From Sphingomonas radiodurans (GTDB taxonomy: Bacteria > Pseudomonadota > Alphaproteobacteria > Sphingomonadales > Sphingomonadaceae): 64,000 bases of DNA. The stretch's first letter is position 1, and every line of letters starts with the position of its first letter. The notes under the pieces are model-generated. The model was not told where the DNA came from and searched no databases. It was given only the letters and a program-made list of their open reading frames with translations. Shown here piece after piece: positions 26,419 to 35,900 of this stretch. Made by a program: the position numbers and the translations under genes. The stretch is from positions 930,001-994,000 of the forward strand of contig NZ_CP086594.1 of NCBI RefSeq assembly GCF_020866845.1, read 5' to 3'.

Positions 26419-27324
26419 ATGGGGCAGACGGCCAGTGCGATAACCCGTCCTGCGATCGACCGCTTCAGCTTGAACCGGCTCGAAACGCATTTCATCGCAC
26501 CTGAGGTTTATCGCCGGAATGACGCGGCAGACCGCCAGGCCAAGCTCGCGCGAATCGTCTCCAGCGAGATCATTCCACGTCTGCTGCGCCTGCACACCGA
26601 AGTAGTGGAAGCCGCCCCGGTTGCGGCGGTGATCGCCGCCCTAGCGCCTAGCGCCGCCGATATCAGCGGGCTCGCCGACGTTGTCCTGGGCAGCGATCTC
26701 GAGGCGGCTGCGGCCTATGTCATGGTCCTGCGCGATCGCGGACTATCGATGGACGCACTGTTCATCGAGCTGCTCGAGCCGACGGCTCGGCACCTGGGAG
26801 AGATGTGGGATCGGGACGAATGTGACTTCATCGATGTCACGCTCGGCGTCGCCCGCCTCCAAAAGCTGCTCGCGATCTTCAACGATAGCCATGACCTTCC
26901 GGATCTCGCCACCCGCCGGCAAGTGTTCATGGCGATGACGCCAGGTGATCAGCATTATTTCGGCGTGGTCATGGTGGAGAAATTCCTGCTGGCCGCCGGC
27001 TGGCAGGTGAAGACGGAGCTGACGGGCAGCAGCGACGAGATTGCCATGACCGTGCGTGATCGCTGGTTCGCCGTGGCTGGCCTGACCGCCGGGTCCGATC
27101 GACAACTCGACAGTTTGAAGACCACGATTGCCCACATTCGAAAGAAATCGAAGAACCCAGCCATCGGCATCATGGTCGGCGGTCCGATGTTCACCGCCAA
27201 TCCGGCACTGGCCGTAGAAGTCGGTGCGGATGCGACGGCGCCGAATGCGCCGACCGCGGTGCTCGTCGCGCAAAAGCTGTTCGACACTGGCGCTCGAGCC
27301 CACGGCCGGAGCGCCACAGCGTAG
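26419..27324 (+). CDS. Cobalamin-binding-domain protein, PpaA/AerR-like
   Basis: A 301-residue protein with a helical four-helix-bundle part (about residues 85-160, with LLEPTARHLGEMWDRDECDF) and a C-terminal B12-binding Rossmann domain. The lower axial ligand motif DxHxxG is present as DQHYFG (His179), followed by GSS and VGGPMF. There is no MerR-type DNA-binding domain, so it differs from CarH/LitR. The arrangement matches PpaA/AerR regulators of photosynthesis genes and the SCHIC part of AppA. An AAAGGA ribosome-binding site precedes the ATG. It lies 145 bases after the hydrolase on the same strand. The role as a light- or oxygen-linked regulator is inferred. Confidence 0.85.
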   Translation: MGQTASAITRPAIDRFSLNRLETHFIAPEVYRRNDAADRQAKLARIVSSEIIPRLLRLHTEVVEAAPVAAVIAALAPSAADISGLADVVLGSDLEAAAAYVMVLRDRGLSMDALFIELLEPTARHLGEMWDRDECDFIDVTLGVARLQKLLAIFNDSHDLPDLATRRQVFMAMTPGDQHYFGVVMVEKFLLAAGWQVKTELTGSSDEIAMTVRDRWFAVAGLTAGSDRQLDSLKTTIAHIRKKSKNPAIGIMVGGPMFTANPALAVEVGADATAPNAPTAVLVAQKLFDTGARAHGRSATA

Positions 27325-27407
27325 GCGGCTGACGGACCCAAATGTCCCGGCATCATCGTCACGAATTGCGGGTTGTTGCCGTGCTTGCCCGGTCGTTATG
27401 ACAGCGC

Positions 27408-29069
27408 GTGCCAACCGACATTGAAATCTCGCGCGCCGCCGCGATCCAGCCAATCCAGCGCATCGCCGATCGCGCTGGCATCCCTGCCGCCGCGATCGAG
27501 CCTTACGGCCACCACAAGGCGAAGATCGATATCACCCTGCTCGGTGACGCCGACGCCGCCGGCAAGCTCGTCCTCGTCACCGCGGTCAATCCAACCCCGG
27601 CCGGCGAGGGGAAAACGACCACCTCGGTCGGTCTCGCCGATGCGCTGAACAGGATCGGCAAGCGGACGATGCTGTGCCTGCGCGAACCCTCGCTCGGGCC
27701 CTGTTTCGGCACGAAGGGCGGCGCGGCTGGCGGCGGCTATGCGCAGGTTATCCCGATGGAGGATATCAACCTCCACTTCACCGGCGATTTCCACGCGATC
27801 ACCAGCGCGCACAATCTGCTCGCAGCGATGATCGACAATCACATCCACTGGGGCAACGCGCTCGATATCGATGTCCGCCGGATCGTCTGGCGGCGTGTGC
27901 TCGACATCAACGATCGTGCGCTGCGTGACATCGCCCAGTCGCTCGGCGGCCCCGCCAACGGCTTCCCGCGCGAATCCGGCTTCGACATCACCGTCGCGTC
28001 GGAGGTGATGGCGATCCTCTGCCTGGCCGACGGGCTCGACGATCTCGAAGCGAGGCTCGGCCGGATCGTCATCGGCTATAACCGAAAGAAGCAGGCAGTA
28101 ACCGCTCGCGATCTCAAGGCGGATGGCGCCATGGCCGTGCTGCTGGCGCAAGCGATCAAACCCAACCTCGTCCAGACGCTCGAGGGCAATCCCGCGCTCA
28201 TCCACGGCGGCCCCTTCGCCAACATCGCGCACGGCTGCAATTCGGTGATCGCGACGCGCACTGGGCTCAAGCTGGCCGACTATGTCGTCACCGAGGCCGG
28301 GTTCGGCGCCGATCTGGGCGCGGAGAAATTCTTCGACATCAAGTGCCGCCAGGCCGGGCTGCGACCCGCCGCGGTCGTGATCGTCGCCACCGTGCGCGCG
28401 CTCAAGATGAACGGCGGCGTGGCGAAGGGTGATCTGGCCACGCCGGACATGGATGCCGTCCAGCGTGGCGGCGTCAACTTGATCCGCCACATCGAGAACG
28501 TCCGCCAGTTCGGCGTGTCCGCAGTGGTCGCGATCAACCGCTTCCACACCGACAGCGACGAGGAGCTCGCGGCGATCGCAGCCATCGCCGACCTCCACGG
28601 ATCGCGCGCAATCGTCTGTACGCACTGGGCCGATGGCGGCGCGGGCGCGGAGCAACTGGCGCAGCAGGTCGTCGCCATTGCCAGCGCGCCATCGCAGTTC
28701 GCGCCGCTCTACGACGATGATCTGCCGCTGTTCGACAAGATCAACACCGTCGCGACACGCCTTTACCGCGCCGAGGCAGCAGTCGCCGATCCTGGCGTGC
28801 ATGCGCAACTCGCGCGCTGGGAAGCCGACGGGTATGGGCATCTGCCGGTGTGCATCGCCAAGACGCAATACAGCTTCTCGACCAACCCCGCCGCGCTCGG
28901 TGCACCGACCGGCCATATCGTCCCCGTCCGCGAGGTCCGGCTCGCTGCCGGCGCGGGCTTCGTCGTCGCGATCTGCGGCGAGATCATGACGATGCCCGGC
29001 CTGCCACGCACCCCCGCGGCAGAGACGATCCGGATCGACGCGGCGGGGCGGATCGAAGGCCTGTTCTAG
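27408..29069 (+). CDS. fhs: Formate-tetrahydrofolate ligase
   Basis: A 553-residue enzyme that makes 10-formyl-tetrahydrofolate from formate, THF and ATP. The P-loop is [16 protein letters not shown]. Other signatures are [21 protein letters not shown], the [14 protein letters not shown] region, and [19 protein letters not shown]. Length is normal (about 555). The GTG start is supported by the family N-terminus ([10 protein letters not shown]). It feeds formate carbon into the one-carbon pool for purine, methionine and serine synthesis. No folD or purU lies next to it. Confidence 0.97.
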   Translation: MPTDIEISRAAAIQPIQRIADRAGIPAAAIEPYGHHKAKIDITLLGDADAAGKLVLVTAVNPTPAGEGKTTTSVGLADALNRIGKRTMLCLREPSLGPCFGTKGGAAGGGYAQVIPMEDINLHFTGDFHAITSAHNLLAAMIDNHIHWGNALDIDVRRIVWRRVLDINDRALRDIAQSLGGPANGFPRESGFDITVASEVMAILCLADGLDDLEARLGRIVIGYNRKKQAVTARDLKADGAMAVLLAQAIKPNLVQTLEGNPALIHGGPFANIAHGCNSVIATRTGLKLADYVVTEAGFGADLGAEKFFDIKCRQAGLRPAAVVIVATVRALKMNGGVAKGDLATPDMDAVQRGGVNLIRHIENVRQFGVSAVVAINRFHTDSDEELAAIAAIADLHGSRAIVCTHWADGGAGAEQLAQQVVAIASAPSQFAPLYDDDLPLFDKINTVATRLYRAEAAVADPGVHAQLARWEADGYGHLPVCIAKTQYSFSTNPAALGAPTGHIVPVREVRLAAGAGFVVAICGEIMTMPGLPRTPAAETIRIDAAGRIEGLF

Positions 29070-29081
29070 ATCCGCCCCGCC
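29042..29081. terminator. Probable bidirectional terminator between fhs and the M20 peptidase gene
   Basis: A perfect 13-base inverted repeat, GGCGGGGCGGATC (29042-29054) and GATCCGCCCCGCC (29069-29081), has a 14-base loop. It overlaps the fhs stop codon and ends five bases before the stop of the convergent peptidase gene. No strong U-tract follows on either side, so termination could be imperfect. Confidence 0.5.
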
Positions 29082-29086
29082 GGCTG

Positions 29087-30397
29087 CTACATTCCGGCAG
29101 TCGCCAGAATCATCGCGAGGCCGAGCCGCTTCACCTGAAGGTTGCCGGGCTTCTCCACCGAAATCCACTCGTCGAGCGAATGCCCGCGCCCGCTGGTCGC
29201 GACGCGCGAAATGGTGATCGCCGGAATGCCCAGGCTGATCGGGATGTTCGAATCCGTCGATCCCGCGCCGTAGCGGATCGGAATGCCCTCGGCGGCATAG
29301 GCTGCAGTCGCATATTGCACGATCTCCGCATCGCGCGGCGTCTGCCCGGCCGGACGATCGCCGATCAGCTTGGGTTCGGCGGTGATCGCGCCTTCCTTGG
29401 TCGATCGTGCCGCATTCTCGGTCGCAGCCGCCTTCTGCAGCGTCGCCAAGAACTGCTTCTCGACGTTCGCCAGCGATTCGGCGCTTTCCGATCGCATGTC
29501 GAATTCCATCGTCACTTCGCGCGGGATGGCATTCACGGATGTCCCGCCACTGACGACGCTGGCGCTGTACGTCGTCTTCGGATCGGCCGGCACCGCGATC
29601 TTGTAGAAATCGACCACGGCCTGCGACATCGCGGTCATCGGATTGACAAGGCCGAAGGCGCCATAGCTGTGGCCGCCCGGCCCCTTGAACATCACGCGAT
29701 ACCGCTTCGATCCGGCGCCGCCGACCGTCACGCCGTCGAGCCCGCCGCCATCGAGCGAGAAGAACGCCTTCGCCTTGTCCTTGTACTTGCCCTTGGTGAA
29801 CAGATAGCGGACGCCGCGCAGGTCACCGAGCCCCTCCTCGCCCACCGTGCCGACGAACAGGATGTCGGCCTTGGTCTTGATCCCGGCGGCGTTCATCGCC
29901 TCGATGATCGCAAGTTGCGTCGCGAGCCCGGTCGTATCGTCGCCCACACCCGGCGCATACAATCTGTCGCCCTCGCGGCGCACCTTCACTGGCGTCCCTT
30001 CCGGAAACACCGTGTCCATATGCGCCGACACCACGATCAGCCCCTCGCCGCCGCCCTTGCGCAGCCCGAGCACATTGCCTTCCTCGTCGATCTCGACGTC
30101 GGTCAGCCTGGCGGCGGTAAACATGTCGCGATAGGCACGCGCGCGCACCGCTTCCTTGAACGGCGGCGCCGGAATCTCCGTCAGCGTGATGATGTTCTGC
30201 ACCCAGCGATCGTGGCCGGCATCGAGCGCGGCGACCGCTTTGGCATAGCCCGGCGATGCAGTGATCCGCTTGATCGTGGCAGCAGCAGCCGGCGTCGCTG
30301 GAGTCACCGCCCCGGCGGCCGGTGCCGCTTGCGCGCTGACACTTGTGGGAACCAGGAACAGCGCCAGGCCGGCGGCACGGTGGACGAAACGGGTCAT
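29087..30397 (-). CDS. M20/M25/M40 family metallopeptidase, exported
   Basis: A 436-residue zinc peptidase with a signal peptide (GLALFLVPTSVSAQA). The metal and catalytic motifs are SAHMDTVFP (first ligand His and catalytic Asp), GVGDDTTGLA, and GTVGEEGLGD (catalytic Glu). A lid domain contains GPGGHSYGAFG, and the last ligand region is SRVATSGRGHSLDEW. Enzymes of this type cleave dipeptides, aminoacyl or acyl-amino-acid substrates in the periplasm. The precise substrate is unknown. It lies 34 bases downstream of the CapA-like gene and is probably in its operon. Confidence 0.92.
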   Translation of the reverse strand: MTRFVHRAAGLALFLVPTSVSAQAAPAAGAVTPATPAAAATIKRITASPGYAKAVAALDAGHDRWVQNIITLTEIPAPPFKEAVRARAYRDMFTAARLTDVEIDEEGNVLGLRKGGGEGLIVVSAHMDTVFPEGTPVKVRREGDRLYAPGVGDDTTGLATQLAIIEAMNAAGIKTKADILFVGTVGEEGLGDLRGVRYLFTKGKYKDKAKAFFSLDGGGLDGVTVGGAGSKRYRVMFKGPGGHSYGAFGLVNPMTAMSQAVVDFYKIAVPADPKTTYSASVVSGGTSVNAIPREVTMEFDMRSESAESLANVEKQFLATLQKAAATENAARSTKEGAITAEPKLIGDRPAGQTPRDAEIVQYATAAYAAEGIPIRYGAGSTDSNIPISLGIPAITISRVATSGRGHSLDEWISVEKPGNLQVKRLGLAMILATAGM

Positions 30398-30431
30398 GAT
30401 GTCCTTTCTTCAGATACGGTAACAGGTCGTG

Positions 30432-31832
30432 TCATCGGTCAGCCGGGATACGGATGATGCCGATGCCGTTCTCGATGGCGATCGTCGTGCCGAACGGCTG
30501 CGACAGCCGCTGCAAGCGCTCGAGGATGCGGCGGCCGACTATGGCATCCGCCATCATCGGCACGCCGCGCATCGCGCCTTGCGTGCCGACGCCCAGGTCG
30601 ATCGGGTAAAGCCGGATCTCGCTTACCCGTCCGCCGACAAAGCGGCTGACGGCGATGACTGACTCGAACAGGTTCGCATCGCCGAACGACACCGCGTTGC
30701 GCGCCGCAAGCAACTCCGGCGTGGTCGCCGAGCCCGGTTCGACGCCATATTGGTCGTACATGTCCGCCGGCACAGCATCGAGCGAGTTGTTCATCATCGC
30801 AAAGTTGCCGAGCGAGTAGAATATCGGCCGCCCCTTGTAGATCTCGATCCCGCGCAACTGGTGCGGGCCATGCCCGACGAAGGCGTCGCCCCCCGCATCA
30901 ATCACCTTGTGCGCGAACGCGACCGCGAACCCCGCCGGCGTCTGGCTCGCATTGCCGGGCTCGTGATTGTGCAGTGAAAAAAACGCGAAATTGCCGTTCT
31001 GCTTCGCCTGGCGGATCGACAGCAGATTGGCCGCCTCGTCGCGCGTATCGACGACATACTCGATCACGGGTGGGCTGCTCGCGTCCGCGGCGGCGCGATA
31101 GCCCACACCGTTCAGCTTCACCGCCGCGCCCTCACGCGTGCCAGCGACACGCGCCAGCACCGCCAGATCGGCGGGCGACACGATGCCGATCCGCTCGGTG
31201 CGCAGCGCATTGACGCCCGGCCGCCCCGGCACTTCGCCGATCGGATCGCCGGCGCGCGACATCGCCGGAAACGTGCTGCTCGCCGCCACCAGTCCGATCC
31301 GGCCGGCGACGCTGTCGTGATAGCGCGGCGCCCGCGCACCCGAGAGATTGCGTCCAGTGCCGGCATTGACCACGCCCGCCGCGTCCAGCCGATCGAGCGT
31401 CTCGATCAGCCCCTCCACGCCCCAGTCCGTCGCATGATTGTTGGCATGGCTGACGACGTCGATCCCCATGTCGACGATGTCGTCGATCACCCCCGGATCA
31501 CCGAGCATCCAGGTGCCGCCCGACGTCGCCTGCGGATGCCCCTTGAAGGTCGGAAGGTGGAAAACGGTCTGCTCGAAATTGCCGAACGTCACATCGGCCG
31601 CGCGCATGATCTTCAGCATCTCGGGCGCGCGCGCTTCCAGCGTCGCGAGCATCGGGCGAAGATAGATGATGTCACCAACCGCGGCGAAGGTGAAGCCGTC
31701 GGCGATCGGCGTGCTCGGCACCGGCGCGATCCGCAGCGCGCTGCCGTCCTGCGCCTGAGCCGCGCCACTGGCGACGGCAAGGAGGCCCGCCGCCAGCCAT
31801 CGGCCAATAGCGCTATGTGCGAACAAACCCAT
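30432..31832 (-). CDS. CapA family protein (metallophosphatase-like)
   Basis: A 466-residue exported protein with a signal peptide (WLAAGLLAVASGAAQA). It matches the CapA/PGA_cap domain related to calcineurin-like phosphoesterases: AAVGDIIYLRPM, VVSHANNHATDWG, and GHGPHQLRGIEIYKGRPIFY SLGN. In Bacillus, CapA takes part in poly-gamma-glutamate export, but many homologues in Gram-negative bacteria have no such genes nearby. None is seen here. The 210 bases upstream, before accA, show no feature. The M20 peptidase gene follows on the same strand. Confidence 0.88.
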   Translation of the reverse strand: MGLFAHSAIGRWLAAGLLAVASGAAQAQDGSALRIAPVPSTPIADGFTFAAVGDIIYLRPMLATLEARAPEMLKIMRAADVTFGNFEQTVFHLPTFKGHPQATSGGTWMLGDPGVIDDIVDMGIDVVSHANNHATDWGVEGLIETLDRLDAAGVVNAGTGRNLSGARAPRYHDSVAGRIGLVAASSTFPAMSRAGDPIGEVPGRPGVNALRTERIGIVSPADLAVLARVAGTREGAAVKLNGVGYRAAADASSPPVIEYVVDTRDEAANLLSIRQAKQNGNFAFFSLHNHEPGNASQTPAGFAVAFAHKVIDAGGDAFVGHGPHQLRGIEIYKGRPIFYSLGNFAMMNNSLDAVPADMYDQYGVEPGSATTPELLAARNAVSFGDANLFESVIAVSRFVGGRVSEIRLYPIDLGVGTQGAMRGVPMMADAIVGRRILERLQRLSQPFGTTIAIENGIGIIRIPADR

Positions 31833-32042
31833 GCGTCGCTCCCCCGCTAGGGCGCCGCAGCGTCGCTCGTCGCCCAGATCCGCGCGCGTCGTTCGAAACG
31901 TCCCCCGCCCGCGATCGTCAGCGTGACAGGGACACTTCGGCCGTCAAGCGCTAGCGCCGGTGCGAACACCACCAATGCTTCGACCGGGCATAACGGTGAG
32001 TTATCCCTCGCCGCGAACGCCGTACCTAGCGGGCGTCGCCCG

Positions 32043-32969
32043 TCACGATCGCCCGATCTGCAGGAAGAAGCTCCGCCGCTCGGCGCGCAGTTCGTCCGGC
32101 GTCAACGACGAGAGTCCATCCAGTTCGGCCTTCAGCGCCAGCGAAAGCCGCTTGATCATCTCGCCATGGTCGCGATGCGCGCCGCCTTTCGGCTCGTAGA
32201 CGATGCGATGAATCACGCCGAGCCGCAGCTGGTCCGCCGCGGTGATCTTCATCGCCTCCGCGGCGTCCGGCGCGCGATCGGCGTTGCGCCACAGGATCGA
32301 GGCGCATCCCTCCGGCGAGATGACCGAATATACCGCATGCTCCAGCATCAGCACGCGGTTCGCCGAGGCAAGCGCGACCGCACCGCCCGATCCGCCCTCG
32401 CCGACGATCACCGCGATCATCGGCACGCCGAGCGACAGGCACCGCTCGGTCGCGCGCGCGATCGCTTCGGCCTGGCCGCGCGCCTCCGCATCGATGCCGG
32501 GGAAGGCCCCCGGCGTGTCCACAAGCGTGATCACCGGCAATCCGAACCGGTCGGCAAGGTCCATCAGCCGGATCGCCTTGCGATACCCTTCGGGCCGCCC
32601 CATCCCGAAATTATGGTGCAGCCGCGACGCCGTATCCTCCCCCTTGGCATGGCCGATCACCACCACCCGCCGCCCTGCAAAATTCGCGAACCCGCCGATG
32701 ATTGCCTTGTCGTCGCCGAACGCCCGATCGCCCGCCAACGGCACGAATTCGTCGCACAGCCCTGCCACCAGCTGGCTGAAGTGCGGGCGATCGGGATGCC
32801 GGGCGACTTGCGTCCGCTGCCATGGCGTCAACCGCGCGTAGAGGTCGACGAGCTGGCGATCCGCCCGCTCGGCCAGCATCGCCGCCTCGCCCTCGCCCGA
32901 AGCGCGCAAGGCGGCATCGCGCGCGCTTTGCAGCGCCTCGATCGGCTTCTCGAACGGAAGATACCGCAT
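32043..32969 (-). CDS. accA: Acetyl-CoA carboxylase carboxyltransferase subunit alpha
   Basis: A 308-residue AccA that, with AccD, transfers CO2 from biotin to acetyl-CoA, giving malonyl-CoA. Family signatures are LTPWQRTQVARHPDRPH, FGDDKAIIGGFA, HNFGMGRPEGYRKA, DTPGAFPGIDAEARGQ, and GEGGSGGAVALA. The ATG at 32969 shares one base with the mcr stop (TGATG), so accA is translated by coupling to malonyl-CoA reductase. A GTG one codon earlier is the only alternative. Its position directly after mcr supplies the substrate of that enzyme. Whether this is the only accA of the genome cannot be told from the window. accB, accC and accD are not here. Confidence 0.96.
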   Translation of the reverse strand: MRYLPFEKPIEALQSARDAALRASGEGEAAMLAERADRQLVDLYARLTPWQRTQVARHPDRPHFSQLVAGLCDEFVPLAGDRAFGDDKAIIGGFANFAGRRVVVIGHAKGEDTASRLHHNFGMGRPEGYRKAIRLMDLADRFGLPVITLVDTPGAFPGIDAEARGQAEAIARATERCLSLGVPMIAVIVGEGGSGGAVALASANRVLMLEHAVYSVISPEGCASILWRNADRAPDAAEAMKITAADQLRLGVIHRIVYEPKGGAHRDHGEMIKRLSLALKAELDGLSSLTPDELRAERRSFFLQIGRS

Positions 32970-35900
32970 CACACCGTCATCGACATGCCGCGGTAGATCC
33001 GGGCGCGATACCGCGAATCCTCCGCATCGGGCAGCGGCGCGCCAAGCAACAGCACCGCGCGGGCAAAGCGCTTCACCTCTTCCAGATGCTCGTCCAGATC
33101 GCGCGGCTCCTCGGATTGCACGCGCCGCGTCAGGTTGATCTGGTTGACCGGCACGTCATGCACCAGCCGCTCATTCTCCACCGCCAGCGTCGCGGTGAAG
33201 GCGTGCAGCGTCGTCTTGATGAAATTGGCGAAGGCGAACGCCGGGCTCTTGTCGCCCATCGGCACGTCGGGCGAGGCCAGCACGAGCTGGCAATCGTCGT
33301 AGAGCGATGCCTTGCGCGAGACGCGGAAATGGTTCGTCAGATTGTTCGCGACCATGTTGCGGAACCCCGCGGGGTCGAGCGCATCGTCGAGCGCGAACAG
33401 CTTCTGCGGCAGCTCCTCGAACGGCGTCGACAGCACCGTCGTCGGGCGCCCCCATTGCGACAGCGCCTCGTCCATCGCAGCCTCGACCGCATCGCCGCAG
33501 ACGATCGATTGCAGCGCGGTCTCGGGCATATCGTCCAGCGCCGCCTTGATCGCCGCGAACCCCTCCGCCGTCCGCGTGATCAGCACCACGCGCGCGACAT
33601 GGCATTCGTCGAGGAACGCCCGCGCCGTCTCCGCGATATAATCGATCAGATGCTCGCCGATGATCCACACCGTCTTCCCGCGCATCTGGTCGAGCCGCTC
33701 CTGCTTGGGGCTGCCGAACAATTCGCGCTCGGTGGTCGATCGCTCGACCGATAGCCCGCCCGACGGCATGAACGTCTCGCCCGAGGCCGCACGGTCGGCG
33801 AGGAAGAACACCGTCGCCTGCGCCACATCGGTCTCGGTCGGCATCTTGCCGAGGTGGAGCTTGGAAATGACGCCGCCGCCGACCTTCTTGGCCTCAATCG
33901 CGATCTTCTCCGCCGGCAGGAACGGCGCATCCGCGGGCGGCGTGCGCAGCAGCCAGCCGCCATTCGCCTCGGGCGTGTCCGGCTTGTCGGCCCAGCCCGG
34001 CGCGTCGAGGAAATAGCCGCCCTGCCGCAAGCGCGAGACGAGCGCGGCAGCGATCGGCGCGGTCAGCAGATATTGATCCCACGTGCACACGCCATCGCCC
34101 TCGCGCGCGCAGGCCAGCGCCAGCTCGCGAATCTCGCGCGGGTTGTTGGTATCGTGCGACATCCGGACGGTGTCGTTGCGCGCGAGCCGCGTCAGCAGCG
34201 CCTCCACGCGCACCCCGCGGCGCAGCGCCTTGACGGCGGCGGCATGGACCGCGTTCAGCCGCTTGTTCTCGAGGATCAGCTTGCCGCGCCGATCGAACAG
34301 CCCGGGCTTGCCGCCCGTTCCCGCCAGCCGGTCACCATCCACCGGCCCCGGCGCGATCGCGTTGAACTGCACCTCCGGCCCGAGATAGCGCGCCATCGAT
34401 TCCACCATCGCGCGCTGGCCCGATTTCGACACCGCATAATCGGCGCGGTTCGGATAAGCGACCGCCAGATACTTCTCACCACCGAAGTAGGACGAGACGT
34501 TGAGGATATAGCCCGATCCCTGCCGCTTCATCATCGGCACCACGTGGTGCATCAGGAAGTAGTTCGAGATCAGATTGGCATCGAGCGTGTAGTTCCAGGC
34601 GTCGACGCTCATGTCGACGACCATGTCCTCGGCGCCAGCAACACCGGCATTGTTGATCAGATAGTCGATCCGCCCGAACGCCTTGAGCGTCGCATCCACC
34701 GCGCCCTTGAGCGACTCAAAATTGCTAACGTCGACATTGGCGAGCGTCTGCACCCGCCGCTCGACGCCGGCAAAGCCGATGTCCTCCAGCTCGCTCACGA
34801 TCCGCGCGCGCGCGACCGCGAGCTCGCTCTCGCGCCGCGCGACCATCATCACCTTGGCACCGGCGAGCGCGAGCAGCCGCGCCACCTGTCCGCCGATCCC
34901 CGCCGATCCCCCGGTAATCAGCGCCACCTTGCCCAGATGCAGCCCGGTGATGTTCTCGCTGAACCCCGGCATCGCCTTGCGCGATCCCGTCGCCTCGCCG
35001 ATGCTGGCGGGAACGTACAGCGTCACTTCGCGGATCTTGCTTTCCTTCAGCAGGATGCGCGCCGCATGCCCGGCGGTAAAGCGGGTGTTCTCCGCCTCGG
35101 CATTGACGAAGCGGACGATCTGGTTGCCCCACTCCGCCTGCCGCCGCCGGCCATGCGCAACATCGATCTCGGATTCGTCGCGCCAGATGCGGATCAGCTG
35201 CTCGGTCGCCGCGCGCAGCACCTGCGCATAGACATCGCCCTTGCCGTCGCTCGGATTGGTCAGGAACACGAAGCGCGGTTCCTGCAGCAAATTGTCGTGG
35301 CGCTTCCAGTAGCGGCTCAGCGTGCGCGCGAGCGCGATGCTGCCCGCCAGCTCGACATCCATGAACGTCGCGACATCCTCGTCGTTCGCATCGACCAGGT
35401 CGCCGATCAGCTCGCCCGCCCCGCGCACCGGCATGAACATCGCGCCGGTGATCGCCGCCTGCTCCTGCGTGTATGCTTCGAGCGCCGCTTCCATCGCGGC
35501 CGGTTCGCTGCGGTTGAAGCGGATGATCGTCAGCCGGTCGTCCGCGCCTTCCGCCTTCGCCCGCGCCTGCGCGATCGCGACATCGGCCTGCCGGCTCAGG
35601 CCGAGCAGCACCCGCGCGCCGCACGCGATCTGGATGTTCGCGATCTCCAGCGCTTCCTGCCAGCCGTCCCCGGCCGCGATCAGCACCGCCAGCCCAGCGC
35701 CATCCATCGACCGCATCGTCGGCCGCGAGAGGTACGTCGAGCGCGCTTCCTTGCGCACCGTCATGCCGTGCGTCACTTCGAAATCATGCCCGTTGTAGGC
35801 GGCGGATTCGTCGCTGCCCAGGAACACGCAAGTGGTCGCGATATCGGTCGGCGTCGGGAAGGTCTTGGCCTTCGCGTTGCCGCCAGTCGCGCGCTCGAGC

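Noticed and set aside
22282..31832. A full photosynthesis gene cluster around bciA
   Set aside because: Only bciA and regulator-like genes are present; no reaction-centre, light-harvesting, carotenoid or other bch genes occur in the window.
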